Under the pieces are notes generated by a model that was given only the letters and a program-made list of their open reading frames with translations, ran no database searches and was not told where the DNA came from. The position numbers and the translations under genes were made by a program. A DNA stretch of 36,193 nt. It comes from DASYXW01 sp035934405. Its GTDB lineage: Bacteria > Acidobacteriota > Terriglobia > UBA7540. The stretch is taken from positions 1 to 36,193 of the forward strand of contig DASYXW010000082.1 of NCBI GenBank assembly GCA_035934405.1. The letters run 5' to 3'. Shown piece after piece: positions 16,227 through 25,034 of the stretch (position 1 is the first letter of the stretch; each line of letters begins with the position of its first letter).

Positions 16227-16759
16227 AGCGAGCGCCACTTGACCTCACGGAACTCTTCCTGGCGCAGGCGCGGCACTCGCTTGAGAAGCATCATCTGCCG
16301 CGCATCGAGCACTGCCTCCGCCGGCTCCCAGAGCGGGATATCTGGTGGCGGCCAAACCCGGCATCAAACAGCGCCGGCAACCTCGCGCTCCACCTTTCCG
16401 GCAACGTCCTCCAATGGATCGTTTCCGGCCTGGGTGGCGCGCCGGACGTGCGCCGGCGTGATTGGGAGTTTGCGGAGCGCGGACCCATTCCACGCCGTAA
16501 GCTGCTCAAGCTGCTCCGCGGGACCGCGACGCTCGCCTGTAAGGTACTTGCCGAGCTCGGTCCGCGCGAGCTGACGGGGATGCGCAGCATCCAGGGGTTC
16601 CGCTTGACCGGATTCGAGGCCATCTCTCACGTCACCGAGCACTTCGCCTATCACACCGGACAGATCATTTTCATCACCAAGCTCAGGCTGGGCGCGGACT
16701 TGCGATTCACACGCTTGCCCGGGGAACGCAGGAGGAGAAAAGAGCTCTCGCAGGTCTAG
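16223..16759 (+). CDS. DinB superfamily protein (DUF1572-like)
   Basis: The 178-residue four-helix protein has the family's histidines in NLALHLSGNVLQWI (about residue 55) and SHVTEHFAYHTGQII (about 140-155). The start is GTG 16223, overlapping the AlkA stop (GTGA) with GGGGAGG just upstream, so the two are translationally coupled. The linkage to an alkylation-repair glycosylase, together with the damage-inducible history of DinB, hints at a stress or thiol-related role; that is inference. It ends 14 bases from the convergent lipoprotein gene. Confidence 0.82.
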   Translation: MKRAPLDLTELFLAQARHSLEKHHLPRIEHCLRRLPERDIWWRPNPASNSAGNLALHLSGNVLQWIVSGLGGAPDVRRRDWEFAERGPIPRRKLLKLLRGTATLACKVLAELGPRELTGMRSIQGFRLTGFEAISHVTEHFAYHTGQIIFITKLRLGADLRFTRLPGERRRRKELSQV

Positions 16760-16773
16760 CCGGCCGACCGCTG

Positions 16774-18348
16774 CTACGTGAGCTGGTGGACCTGCCTGGC
16801 GAGCAACACGAGGGACCCGGCGGGGACGGTGACGCCGTTGATCGTGGTCGCCTTAGGCTGGAACTCGAGCAAGCCCTTGACCGTGAGCGTGGGCTGCGCC
16901 GTCAGGGCGCTCAGACCGCTCAGGTTGACGAAGTTCGTGGTTGAGTCGGTGAATACATAGATGGGCGCATTGTTGAAGAGCGAAGCGCACGGCGCCAGCA
17001 CAAAAGCGCCGGTGTGGTCATCCGAGGCGTCGGCGAGCAGCGACGAAAAGTTCCCGAGATGCGTTTGCAGCTTCAAGTAGATCTTGGCGGCGGCGACGGT
17101 GGTGAGCGGCGCGACAGCGGGCGGCGGAGGCGGAGTGGGCCGCGTGAAGATGCCGTGAACCACGACTTCTTCGCCCACGGCGAGCTGTGCGGCGCCGAAT
17201 CCCAGGTTGGCGAAATCGTTGGCGGGCTGGCCGACCGAGTAGACGGTGGATGCCGGCGCCGTGACCGTGACCACGCTATCCAGAGGCACGGCAAAATCGT
17301 CATCCGGCTCCTCCTCAAGGATGAACAGGTCAAATGCCACGTTGCCGCTTGAGTCGGTAGTAGGCTTGGTCAGCACGTAGCCGATGAACGCGAGCATGCT
17401 CTGCGCCACGTTCTCCACATCCTCGAGCTGCACAGACTTCGCCACCAGGTTGCCGTTCGGGTCGATTAAGGCGTCAACCTCGACGAAACTCGGCGTTAGC
17501 ACCTGATTCAACAGCATAGAACTGCACGGCTGATTAGAAACGGTTGCCGAAGCGCAAATGATGTTCTGGGCAAAATAATCCGTCGGGAAACTGACGTTCA
17601 CCGCAGGCCCTCCGGCGCCGGAGACCGACGACGACAGGAGTTGGATGGACATGCTGCCGGCAAAGGTGGTCGCGGAGGACGTGCCGGGAGTGCCGGAGGT
17701 AAACGTGTTGGGGTTAACGCTGAGCACAAAACCTACCAGGTCGTCGAGCTCCGTGAAGCCGGTGCTGGAGGCGCTCAGTGCCCCGACCGTCACCACTGGC
17801 GTCACCGTGGCCCCCGTCACCTGGCCCTGGGAATTAGTCGTGAACTGGACTGAGTGCTGAAGATCCAGATCCATCTGCATCACCGAGATGGCGCTCGCAG
17901 AGATCGTGACCGGTGGCTCAACGGGGAACATGGTCGTCGCGGCAGAGGTTGTGGCGGTCACGCTCGAAATCGGAGGGTTCTGCGTCGGGTCGTAGCGCAC
18001 AACCACCGGCGCCGAGACCGCGAAGGATCCTTGATTATAGGTTTGCGACACAACACTGGTGAGAGCGAGGACCGTCGAAAACTCCTGGAGGATACTGAAG
18101 CCAACCTTGATGGCCGTCACGTTGGAGTTGAGAATGGTGGCGTTAGTCGTGCCCGTCGTCGGAACCAGGTCCAGGCCGGTGGCCGTGAGGCGAAACGAGA
18201 GGATATCGCACAGGGGTGTATCCCCGATCAGTGTGTAGAGCGAGCCAATGGTGCTGGACGAGCTGGAGGAACTGCTGCTGCCGCAACCCGCCAGCACGAT
18301 CGCAGCAATGGCCGCAACCAGGCCCAGCGTCAGACGACGTCTCAACAT
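16774..18348 (-). CDS. Large exported lipoprotein (DUF4382-like, beta-rich)
   Basis: A classic lipoprotein signal is seen: MLRRRLTLGL, a hydrophobic core and the lipobox LAGC with Cys22 to be acylated. A run of nine serines follows the GCG. The 524-residue mature protein is rich in Thr, Val and Ser. The first domain (GDTPLCDILSFRLTATG) resembles the DUF4382 domain often found in acidobacterial lipoproteins. The second half, with repeated VVVHGIF and VKGLLEF segments, may be DUF5666-like beta-barrels. The acidic patch EEEPDDD lies near residue 340. The ATG at 18348 has GAGGAG upstream. The function is unknown; surface or periplasmic location is likely. Confidence 0.75.
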   Translation of the reverse strand: MLRRRLTLGLVAAIAAIVLAGCGSSSSSSSSSTIGSLYTLIGDTPLCDILSFRLTATGLDLVPTTGTTNATILNSNVTAIKVGFSILQEFSTVLALTSVVSQTYNQGSFAVSAPVVVRYDPTQNPPISSVTATTSAATTMFPVEPPVTISASAISVMQMDLDLQHSVQFTTNSQGQVTGATVTPVVTVGALSASSTGFTELDDLVGFVLSVNPNTFTSGTPGTSSATTFAGSMSIQLLSSSVSGAGGPAVNVSFPTDYFAQNIICASATVSNQPCSSMLLNQVLTPSFVEVDALIDPNGNLVAKSVQLEDVENVAQSMLAFIGYVLTKPTTDSSGNVAFDLFILEEEPDDDFAVPLDSVVTVTAPASTVYSVGQPANDFANLGFGAAQLAVGEEVVVHGIFTRPTPPPPPAVAPLTTVAAAKIYLKLQTHLGNFSSLLADASDDHTGAFVLAPCASLFNNAPIYVFTDSTTNFVNLSGLSALTAQPTLTVKGLLEFQPKATTINGVTVPAGSLVLLARQVHQLT

Positions 18349-18810
18349 CCATCTCTCCTCAATGCAACCTTCGGGCGCGTGCTCCAAGTCAGAAGTCATC
18401 GCGCAGGGTTCGCCCGCACAACACCGCGTTCAGCGGGAACTCTGTTTCTGATGGCGGCGCGCAAGCTTCAGGTTATCCGGTTGAAACCTCAGCCTTGCAG
18501 ACCAAAACACCTTCATAGATACAAATACAGTGAATTGGGGAGAGAAGGCAAGGGGCGTTTGCGACCAACCTCCTGACCTTGGGCATGATTGCCCACCGGG
18601 TGAGCAATTTTGACCAGACATCCTGAGAGGCATGGATTAGCGTTCAAAGCGACACAGGAGACTCAGCACGAGATCACCCTCGACTTTGGGCGGGTTGCGT
18701 GTACAATATCGGCGGCAGTTTCCTACCGACATCGCGAAGCATTTTCTTGTCGTTGTTGCTTCTCGGATCGTGGCCGCGCGGGGGAACACGTAAGGGAAGC
18801 GAGATCCTCG
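18349..18810. other. Divergent intergenic region between the lipoprotein and radical SAM genes
   Basis: These 462 bases hold the two divergent leaders. A TACAAT hexamer (18702-18707) about 100 bases upstream of the radical SAM start may be a -10 element, but no convincing -35 is seen. I looked for a cobalamin riboswitch, since the gene product binds B12, and recognise none. The frame of the radical SAM gene stays open back to 18610 without family similarity. Confidence 0.5.
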
Positions 18811-20436
18811 ATGAATATTTTGCTCTATAATCCCGACAATGAAGTGACCAACAACTTCATGCCCCACCTGTGGATGTTTCTCCTCAAGTCGCTTACGCCG
18901 GCTGAGCACAGCGTCTTCCTGGTGGACGGCAACGCGCGGCGCATGAACGCAGCGGAACTGGTGGAGTACATCCGCGAGCACTCGATCGGCCTGGTGGGCA
19001 TTGGAGCCATGACGCGCATGGTGGCCAAGGCCTATCGCATGGCTGACGCCATCCGCGCTGCGGGAATCCCGGTGGTGATGGGAGGGCCTCACGTCACCGA
19101 GGTTCCCGACGAACCCCTGGGACGGAACGGCGGGCCGCGCCACGCCGACGCCATCGCTCTGGGCGAGGCCGACGCCACCTGGCCGCGGATTGTGGCCGAT
19201 GCCGCGCGCGGCGCTTTGCAGGAGGTCTACGCGCCGGTGAACGAGGCCGGCAAAGAAGTGAAGCCCTCGCTCGGTGATTATCCGGAGATCCCCTGGGACC
19301 GGATGGACCTGGAGCAGTTCAATCTCATCCGATGCCTTCCCCGGATGGCGCGACGCGGGCTCGAGCGCCTCGGCATGACCTGGCAAAGCTTCCACATGAT
19401 TCCGATCGAGTCGGGGAGAGGCTGCCCGTACGGCTGCGAGTTCTGCACCGTCACCGGATTTTTTGGCGACTCCATTCGCTTTCGCAGCAATGAAAGCGTG
19501 GTGAACGAACTCCTGCTTCTGAAGTCCCTCGAGAAGGAGAATAGGGGAAAAATCGCGGTCTTTTTCATCGACGACAATTTCGCCATCAATCCCAAGCGCA
19601 CCAAGTCGCTGCTGCGCGAGATCATCGCCCAAGGCGCGCAGGTCCCCTGGGTGGCGCAAATCAGCATGAACCTGTTGCGCGATGAGGAGTTGGTTTCGCT
19701 CATCGCCGAGAGCGGCGGCAAATGGATCTTCATGGGGCTGGAATCCATTGACCCGGAAAACCTCAAAAGCGTCGCCAAGGGTTTCAACAAGCCCGGCGAG
19801 TATGCGTCGGTGCTGGAGCGTCTCGCACGTCACGGCCTCTATGCGATCACATCGTTCATCTTCGGGATGGACGGCGACAAGGTGGGCACGGCCGACCGGA
19901 CGCTCGAGCAGATCCGCTCCTGGCCGCCCGGCCTGCCGGTGTTCGGCTTGCTCACGCCCTATCCTGCCACCCCGCTCTACGACAAGCTCGCGGCCGCCGA
20001 CCGCCTGACGCGCCCGAAGCACTGGCTGGACTTCCAACCATTCGTCATGGCGCACACGCCAAAAGGACTCTCCGCCAACCAGGCGGAGGGCGAAGTGCGG
20101 CGGGCTTGGGAGGCGTCGTACGATTCCGTGGCCAATTCTCGCGCGATGCAGTGGCTCGAAAGCCAATCGCTCCCCGACCGCATTATCCACTTGGTGGCAC
20201 GGCTGGCCTTTCGTGGCATCTATTTCCCGCAGATGCGGCGCCGGGAGTGGGCGCGGGTCTTGTTCGCCAATCGTGGCCCGATTCTTCACCTGGTATACCA
20301 GGGACTCAAGCTGCGATTCCGTTCGCCCTCGCGAACGAAACGGCCCATGCCCGCGCCGACCGCCGCCGTGATTCCCGAAGAGCTTGAGGTTGGAGGCGTG
20401 GCGGTGGCGTCTCAGGCCGAGACCGGAGAAGCGTAG
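18811..20436 (+). CDS. B12-binding-domain radical SAM protein
   Basis: The 541-residue protein has an N-terminal cobalamin-binding Rossmann domain (LVGIGAMTRM, then VVMGGPHVTEVPDE, and LGEADATWPRI) and a radical SAM core. The iron-sulfur motif is C205-x3-C209-x2-C212 (GRGCPYGCEFC). VFFIDDNFAINPKR and ITSFIFGMDGDK are the usual barrel strands. It lacks the DxHxxG cobalamin ligand, as do many of this subfamily. Such enzymes carry out methylation, cyclisation or cleavage on lipids and antibiotics; the substrate is unknown here. The ATG at 18811 gives the usual MNILLYNP start. A small basic gene follows 13 bases after its stop. Confidence 0.88.
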   Translation: MNILLYNPDNEVTNNFMPHLWMFLLKSLTPAEHSVFLVDGNARRMNAAELVEYIREHSIGLVGIGAMTRMVAKAYRMADAIRAAGIPVVMGGPHVTEVPDEPLGRNGGPRHADAIALGEADATWPRIVADAARGALQEVYAPVNEAGKEVKPSLGDYPEIPWDRMDLEQFNLIRCLPRMARRGLERLGMTWQSFHMIPIESGRGCPYGCEFCTVTGFFGDSIRFRSNESVVNELLLLKSLEKENRGKIAVFFIDDNFAINPKRTKSLLREIIAQGAQVPWVAQISMNLLRDEELVSLIAESGGKWIFMGLESIDPENLKSVAKGFNKPGEYASVLERLARHGLYAITSFIFGMDGDKVGTADRTLEQIRSWPPGLPVFGLLTPYPATPLYDKLAAADRLTRPKHWLDFQPFVMAHTPKGLSANQAEGEVRRAWEASYDSVANSRAMQWLESQSLPDRIIHLVARLAFRGIYFPQMRRREWARVLFANRGPILHLVYQGLKLRFRSPSRTKRPMPAPTAAVIPEELEVGGVAVASQAETGEA

Positions 20437-20449
20437 CCAAGGAGGAACC

Positions 20450-20587
20450 GTGTCGAAACGAAATGGCGATAAGGCCCGCTATGGGCGCGAACAATACCGG
20501 AAGGTTGTTCGGCGAGAAACCGCCCGGTCACTGAAACTGGCGCTCGATCGGAAAACCGCCGCGAAGGGGCAGGCGGAGTCGAAGTAA
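20450..20587 (+). CDS. Small basic protein, 45 residues
   Basis: The gene begins at GTG 20450 after a strong AAGGAGG site and follows the radical SAM gene by 13 bases. The product (SKRNGDKARYGREQYRKVV, then RRETARSLKLALDRKT) is highly charged, mostly helical, with many Lys/Arg and no cysteine. No family is recognised. The strong ribosome site and clear gene boundaries argue that it is real. It may be a nucleic-acid-binding peptide or a partner of the radical SAM enzyme, but both are guesses. Confidence 0.6.
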   Translation: MSKRNGDKARYGREQYRKVVRRETARSLKLALDRKTAAKGQAESK

Positions 20588-20660
20588 CGCACCGATCGAA
20601 CGCCCGGCGAGCCGGAGACGGGGGACCGCGTCCGAGGCAGCGTGGTACACTAGACCCATC

Positions 20661-20750
20661 GGAGGGATGGGTGAGTGGTTGAAACCGGCGGTCTTGAAAA
20701 CCGTTAGCCCCGAAAGGGGCTCGGAGGTTCGAATCCTCCTCCCTCCGCCA
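20661..20750 (+). tRNA. tRNA-Ser (anticodon UGA)
   Basis: The acceptor stem GGAGGGA pairs with TCCCTCC, followed by a G discriminator and an encoded CCA. The anticodon loop CTTGAAA holds TGA at 20695-20697, which reads UCA. The long variable arm (TAGCCCCGAAAGGGGCTC) is typical of serine tRNAs, and GGTTCGAATCC is the T-arm. Confidence 0.95.
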
Positions 20751-20935
20751 GCAAGTTCGAGCCGTAGACAAATTGGTCGGCTTTCGCGCGCCAATCAACC
20801 CAAACAATCCGGAACTGGGACCTTTCGGCCGTGAACCGGACCGCAGAAACCCATTGACCGGGCTCAGCGGCGTGGAATGTCTGCGTCCTCAATCCGAACA
20901 GAGTTTTGGCAGGCACCCGGAATGATAAAGCACCG

Positions 20936-22351
20936 TTATGCCGTGACAGGTTGAGCGGTTGCCCGCGCCGATGCGCCGGTGGCTTGCATGGTTTCCGAGG
21001 CCCGATCCCATTCCACGATGCGGCGGAGATGGTAGGACTGGTTCGCGAGGTGGACAGCGATAGCGGCCTGCCAACCCATCCTCGCCGTTACTAGCGCCGG
21101 CTTTCGAGATCGCACACACTCGATGAAGTTCAGCATGTGCGCGTTTTCGCCGAGCAGACTTGTCTCAGGAACGCTCATTCTTGTCTGGCGCAAGGCAGGT
21201 GGCATTTGGCTGATCGTTTCGCCGGCGCGAGTGAGGTCGTGCATCATGTAATACCACTCGCGATAGGTCTCGGCCCACGGCTCCGCAGTTTCGGCGTACG
21301 GTTCGACAGCGGGCGCGCGGTCAAGTCGCATACCCTTCTCACCAATCGTCAGCGATGCCTCAGACCCAAGGAATTGCAACTGTCGGCCGGTTCTTGAACC
21401 GGCCTGGGAGGCGCTCAATTCGACAGAGAAACCTTCGGGATAGTGGAAGGCGGCCCTGAAAACGTCGGGCACGTCGCGACCGTCCTTCCAGCGATAAAGT
21501 CCGCCGCTCGCCACGACCTCGGCGGGCGCCTCCGATTTCATGATCCAGTGCACCACCGTCAGCGCATCGATCAACCGGTCACCGGCAAGCCCGGAACCGT
21601 AGTCCCAGAAGCAGCGCCAGCGAAAGAATCGTTGCAAGCTGAACGCATGTGCGGCCTTGACCGGCTGCTCGAATTGGCTCCAGCCGATCGATTGCGGCGA
21701 CGCATCAGGCGGATACGGGAATTGCCAGGCAGCGATGGAGCCTGTCGAATTCCAATCGCCCTTCACCAAGTAGACGCGGCCCAGGTGTCCGCCCTGAACG
21801 ATCTCGCGCGCCTCGAGACAGAGGGCGGAACTCGGGTCCCGATTACCCATCTGGACGATCCGTCCGGACTTCTCCGCTGCCGCCACCACCGACGCGCCCT
21901 GCTCGAGGCTGTGGCCGAGCGGCCCCTCGCAGTAGACATCCTTGCCGGACTGGATCGCGGCCTCGAAAATGGCCTTCTGCCAATGGCCGGGCACGGCGAT
22001 GATGACGGCATCGATGTCCGCGCGATCGAGTACGCTGCGAAAGTCGCGCGAAACAGCGGTGCCGGAGCCGGCGATCTCGCGGGCGCGCTCGAGATGTCCG
22101 TCATAGAGGTCGCTGACCGCCACCACTTCGAGGCCGAAGGTGGATTGCGACTGCAGCAACAGACGGTTACCCTGCGCACCGCAGCCGATAAGTCCCAGCC
22201 GAACTCGCATGCTCGCAGGGCCTCGTTGTTGCGTCTGGCGTTGTTGGGCCGGCGTTGGCGCCTGAGAAGACGGGTCCAGGACAAGGCCGCCGGCGCCGGC
22301 AGCAGTGGCAACGAGTCCGACAGACTTTGTACCAAACTCACGTCGGGTCAT
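20936..22351 (-). CDS. Gfo/Idh/MocA-family protein with substituted catalytic motif
   Basis: A Tat-exported (TRREFGTKS) 471-residue protein of the Gfo/Idh/MocA oxidoreductase family. It has a Rossmann loop GLIGCGAQG (about 53-61) and a C-terminal alpha/beta domain. Two key positions differ from active relatives. The EKP motif reads E142-G143-P144, losing the lysine. The Asp-x3-His pair that follows is D258-x3-D262, losing the histidine. Its tandem neighbour keeps both. The ATG at 22351 has GGGAGG four bases upstream. It is the last gene of the sugar cluster, 44 bases after the other paralogue. It may bind NAD(P) and a sugar without classic dehydrogenase chemistry. Confidence 0.88.
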   Translation of the reverse strand: MTRREFGTKSVGLVATAAGAGGLVLDPSSQAPTPAQQRQTQQRGPASMRVRLGLIGCGAQGNRLLLQSQSTFGLEVVAVSDLYDGHLERAREIAGSGTAVSRDFRSVLDRADIDAVIIAVPGHWQKAIFEAAIQSGKDVYCEGPLGHSLEQGASVVAAAEKSGRIVQMGNRDPSSALCLEAREIVQGGHLGRVYLVKGDWNSTGSIAAWQFPYPPDASPQSIGWSQFEQPVKAAHAFSLQRFFRWRCFWDYGSGLAGDRLIDALTVVHWIMKSEAPAEVVASGGLYRWKDGRDVPDVFRAAFHYPEGFSVELSASQAGSRTGRQLQFLGSEASLTIGEKGMRLDRAPAVEPYAETAEPWAETYREWYYMMHDLTRAGETISQMPPALRQTRMSVPETSLLGENAHMLNFIECVRSRKPALVTARMGWQAAIAVHLANQSYHLRRIVEWDRASETMQATGASARATAQPVTA

Positions 22352-22395
22352 CGAGCCTCCCGAAAGTCCCCGCCGGCGGCGCGCCCATCGCGCCC

Positions 22396-23757
22396 TCACG
22401 CCTCCGCGAGAGTGCGCGTCCGGCGGTCCCAGTGAAGGGTCCTTTGCGCAGCAAGAGCCCTGTTGCCGAGAATCGCTGTCGTGGCCGCCTCAACGCCCAT
22501 GTGAACGTCTTCCACCGGCTGCTTGCCCTCTCGAATCGCGGCCATAAACGAGGCCATGTGCGGCGAGAAGCCGGAGACGTACTGCTGGTAGTCAAGGGGA
22601 GCCGATTCCTTGATCGGCTTCGGCGCTCCAGGCGGCGAGTACTTGCGCGACGGGGTGAGCGGCAAATTGTGAGCCCGGTAGAATTTTTCGCGCTCCGGCC
22701 TAGCCCAGGATTCGACGGCGTAACTCCAGGAAATCGGCCAGTCCTCGGCGTAGACCTTGTAGTCGCCGAAGGTCAGGTCCATAGACGCCTTGCTGCCCAG
22801 GATGTAAATGTGCTGGCCGAGAAACTGGTTGTCCTGGTTGGCCTCGTAGTTGGCGATGAATCCCTCGGGGTAATGGCTGAGGATCGAAATGGCGTCATAG
22901 ACGTCGCGACCGTCATCCCAGACGAAGCGTCCGCCCGCGGCGGAGATCACCGGTGGAGCGGCGGTGACGCTCATCACGAAGTGGACGGTGGTGATCATGT
23001 GGACGAGCACGTCTCCCGCCAGCGCCTCGCCGTAGTCCTGAAACTGCCGCCAGCTGAAGAAACGCGCGGGATCAAACGGGACCTTGTGGCTGGCCTGTTC
23101 GAGATAGGTGGTCCAGTCGATGGTTCCAACCGATGCGTCCGAGGGTACAGGCATCTCCCAGGCGCTGATGACCGTGTTGGTGTCCCAAGTCGTCTTAATC
23201 TGCGTCACCTTGCCAAGCTCACCGGACTGAATCAAACGCCGCGCCTCGATGACATGCGGCGAACTGACGTGCTGGCTGCCCACCTGAAAGATCTTCCCGG
23301 ATCGCTCGACGGCGGCGATGAAGTCGGCCGCGTCCTCGATGTTGTGAAGGAGCGGCTTTTCGCAGTAGACGTGCTTGCCGGCAGCGAGCGCATCCAGACA
23401 TACTCTCTTGTGCCAGAAATCGGGCACGGCAACGACCACGGCGCCGACATCCTGCCGCTCCAGAATCTCCTGATATCGCTTGGTCGTGGCAGGCTTCGGG
23501 TGGTCTTCGGCCAGTTCGAGGGCGCGGGCGAGGTGCCCATCATAAAGGTCTGCGACCGCGACCACTTCAGTGTTAGGCTCAGCGTAGACGTTGCGCACGA
23601 GCTGCGAACCCCGGATTCCAAACCCGATCATGCCGACGTGGACGCGCTCGTTGGCGCCGAGAATGCGGCTCGCGGATCTCGCGAGCAAGGTGGTGGCGGA
23701 GAGCGCGCCTCCGGCAGCCTTCAGAAAGTCACGCCTCGAGCTGGAAACTGTCTTCAT
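22396..23757 (-). CDS. Gfo/Idh/MocA-family oxidoreductase
   Basis: A 453-residue Tat-exported protein (SSRRDFLKAAGGALSA) with a Rossmann loop GMIGFGIRG (about 42-50). The catalytic motif E133-K134-P135 is intact, and D249-x3-H253 supplies the histidine. Family members oxidise or reduce sugar hydroxyls with tightly bound NAD(P), often at C3 of a pyranose. The ATG at 23757 has GGAGG about 11 bases upstream. It sits between an MFS transporter gene (80 bases) and a degenerate paralogue (44 bases). A role in periplasmic or extracytoplasmic sugar oxidation, or 3-keto-sugar chemistry, is inferred from the cluster. Confidence 0.9.
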   Translation of the reverse strand: MKTVSSSRRDFLKAAGGALSATTLLARSASRILGANERVHVGMIGFGIRGSQLVRNVYAEPNTEVVAVADLYDGHLARALELAEDHPKPATTKRYQEILERQDVGAVVVAVPDFWHKRVCLDALAAGKHVYCEKPLLHNIEDAADFIAAVERSGKIFQVGSQHVSSPHVIEARRLIQSGELGKVTQIKTTWDTNTVISAWEMPVPSDASVGTIDWTTYLEQASHKVPFDPARFFSWRQFQDYGEALAGDVLVHMITTVHFVMSVTAAPPVISAAGGRFVWDDGRDVYDAISILSHYPEGFIANYEANQDNQFLGQHIYILGSKASMDLTFGDYKVYAEDWPISWSYAVESWARPEREKFYRAHNLPLTPSRKYSPPGAPKPIKESAPLDYQQYVSGFSPHMASFMAAIREGKQPVEDVHMGVEAATTAILGNRALAAQRTLHWDRRTRTLAEA

Positions 23758-23837
23758 TGCCGTGTCACCCTCCGAGAACCAGGCTTCCGATACTTCGCGC
23801 ACGTTGACGCCGGATACGACTCACTTGGCGGCGACTG

Positions 23838-25034
23838 CTAAGGAACTGCGATCGCCTCCTGCGCCCCTTGCCGACGGCTTGTCGCCCGGTCCACTGAGGC
23901 CAGCGCCAAGTTCAGCAGCAGCATCAATGCCGCGCCCGCGACGACGATCCAGTAAGCCGGGCCGAGACCGCGCAGACCCGCCGTGAAGCCGATAACGGGC
24001 CGCACGACCATCGCTCCCAGCCAGCCCGCGGTCACGGTCAATGCAATGGGGGTTCCGGAGGCCTCGGGAAAGCGGCTTCCGACAACTCCAATGGCGGTTG
24101 GAAACACCACCGCCATGAACAGGCCCGCAAGGATGAGCGACGACACGGAAAGCCGGAAGTCGGAAGCGACACGCATGCCGCACAGTCCGGCCACGGACCC
24201 ACCGGTTCCCCAAAGCAACAGAGCGCGGGACGAGATGAACCTCAAGGCCCACCGGGACATCAGGCGCCCGGCCATAATCGCAGCCGCAAACAAAGAGACA
24301 CCGAGGCGCGCGTGTGACAACGCCGCGCCGAATTCGCGCACCCAGTACACTACCTGCCAGTACCACACCGAGGTCTCGATGCCAACGTACAGGAAAACAA
24401 TCAACGTCGGCAGCCAGAACAGTGGTTCGGCCAGGATGGGACCGCGCCGCTTGTGAGCCGCATGCGCGGGCTCAGGGAAGCGGGTCGTCCAGTCAAATCC
24501 AAACACTCCAAGGCAAATTACCGCCAGAATCATCGTCGTACCGGCGAGACCGCCGAGCCGCTCCAGCCAGGTCCGCGCCAGGGGTGTCACAAAGGCGCCA
24601 AGGCCAAAAAAGAAATTCAGCAGATTCAGCGCCGCCGTGCGTTCGGCCGGGTTCAGGTCCGATACCAGCGATTGAGCGGCCGTGACCACCATGCTTCCAC
24701 CCAGGCCCAGCGTGAGAGCAAGCGCGCAGATTTCCTTGAAGCTCGCCGCCCATCCGAGCCCGGCCAGCGAAAGCGCGATGACCGCCAGGGCGGGCAGGAA
24801 AACGGACTTCTTGCCGAAGCGATCGAGCAGTGGACCTGCGCACAAACTGGCCGCCACTAGCCCCACGCCGTTCAACAGAGAAACGGCGCCCGCACGCGCG
24901 TCAGTGAGGTGAACGCGTGCGACGAGGTCAGGCAGGATGGCCCCCAGCAATGAGTCGATGGAGCCCCAGATGAAGATCGCGAGAAAGCTCGCGACCATCA
25001 ATCGTCGGCTCGAGAGGGGTCTGTGAGATTCCAT
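23838..25034 (-). CDS. Major facilitator superfamily transporter
   Basis: The 398-residue protein has about twelve membrane helices and the MFS motif-A-like loop GPLLDRFGKKSVFLP between helices 2 and 3. ESHRPLSSRR forms a short cytoplasmic start. The fold looks like sugar or organic-acid permeases of the FucP/YfkF kind, but substrate specificity is not evident. The ATG at 25034 overlaps the stop of the TIM-barrel gene (TGATG); a GTG one codon earlier is equally possible. It is the only transporter in the sugar cluster. Confidence 0.85.
   Translation of the reverse strand: MESHRPLSSRRLMVASFLAIFIWGSIDSLLGAILPDLVARVHLTDARAGAVSLLNGVGLVAASLCAGPLLDRFGKKSVFLPALAVIALSLAGLGWAASFKEICALALTLGLGGSMVVTAAQSLVSDLNPAERTAALNLLNFFFGLGAFVTPLARTWLERLGGLAGTTMILAVICLGVFGFDWTTRFPEPAHAAHKRRGPILAEPLFWLPTLIVFLYVGIETSVWYWQVVYWVREFGAALSHARLGVSLFAAAIMAGRLMSRWALRFISSRALLLWGTGGSVAGLCGMRVASDFRLSVSSLILAGLFMAVVFPTAIGVVGSRFPEASGTPIALTVTAGWLGAMVVRPVIGFTAGLRGLGPAYWIVVAGAALMLLLNLALASVDRATSRRQGAQEAIAVP

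Noticed and set aside
18600..18810. Cobalamin riboswitch ahead of the B12-binding radical SAM gene
   Set aside because: No B12-box-like core or suitable paired regions could be recognised by eye.
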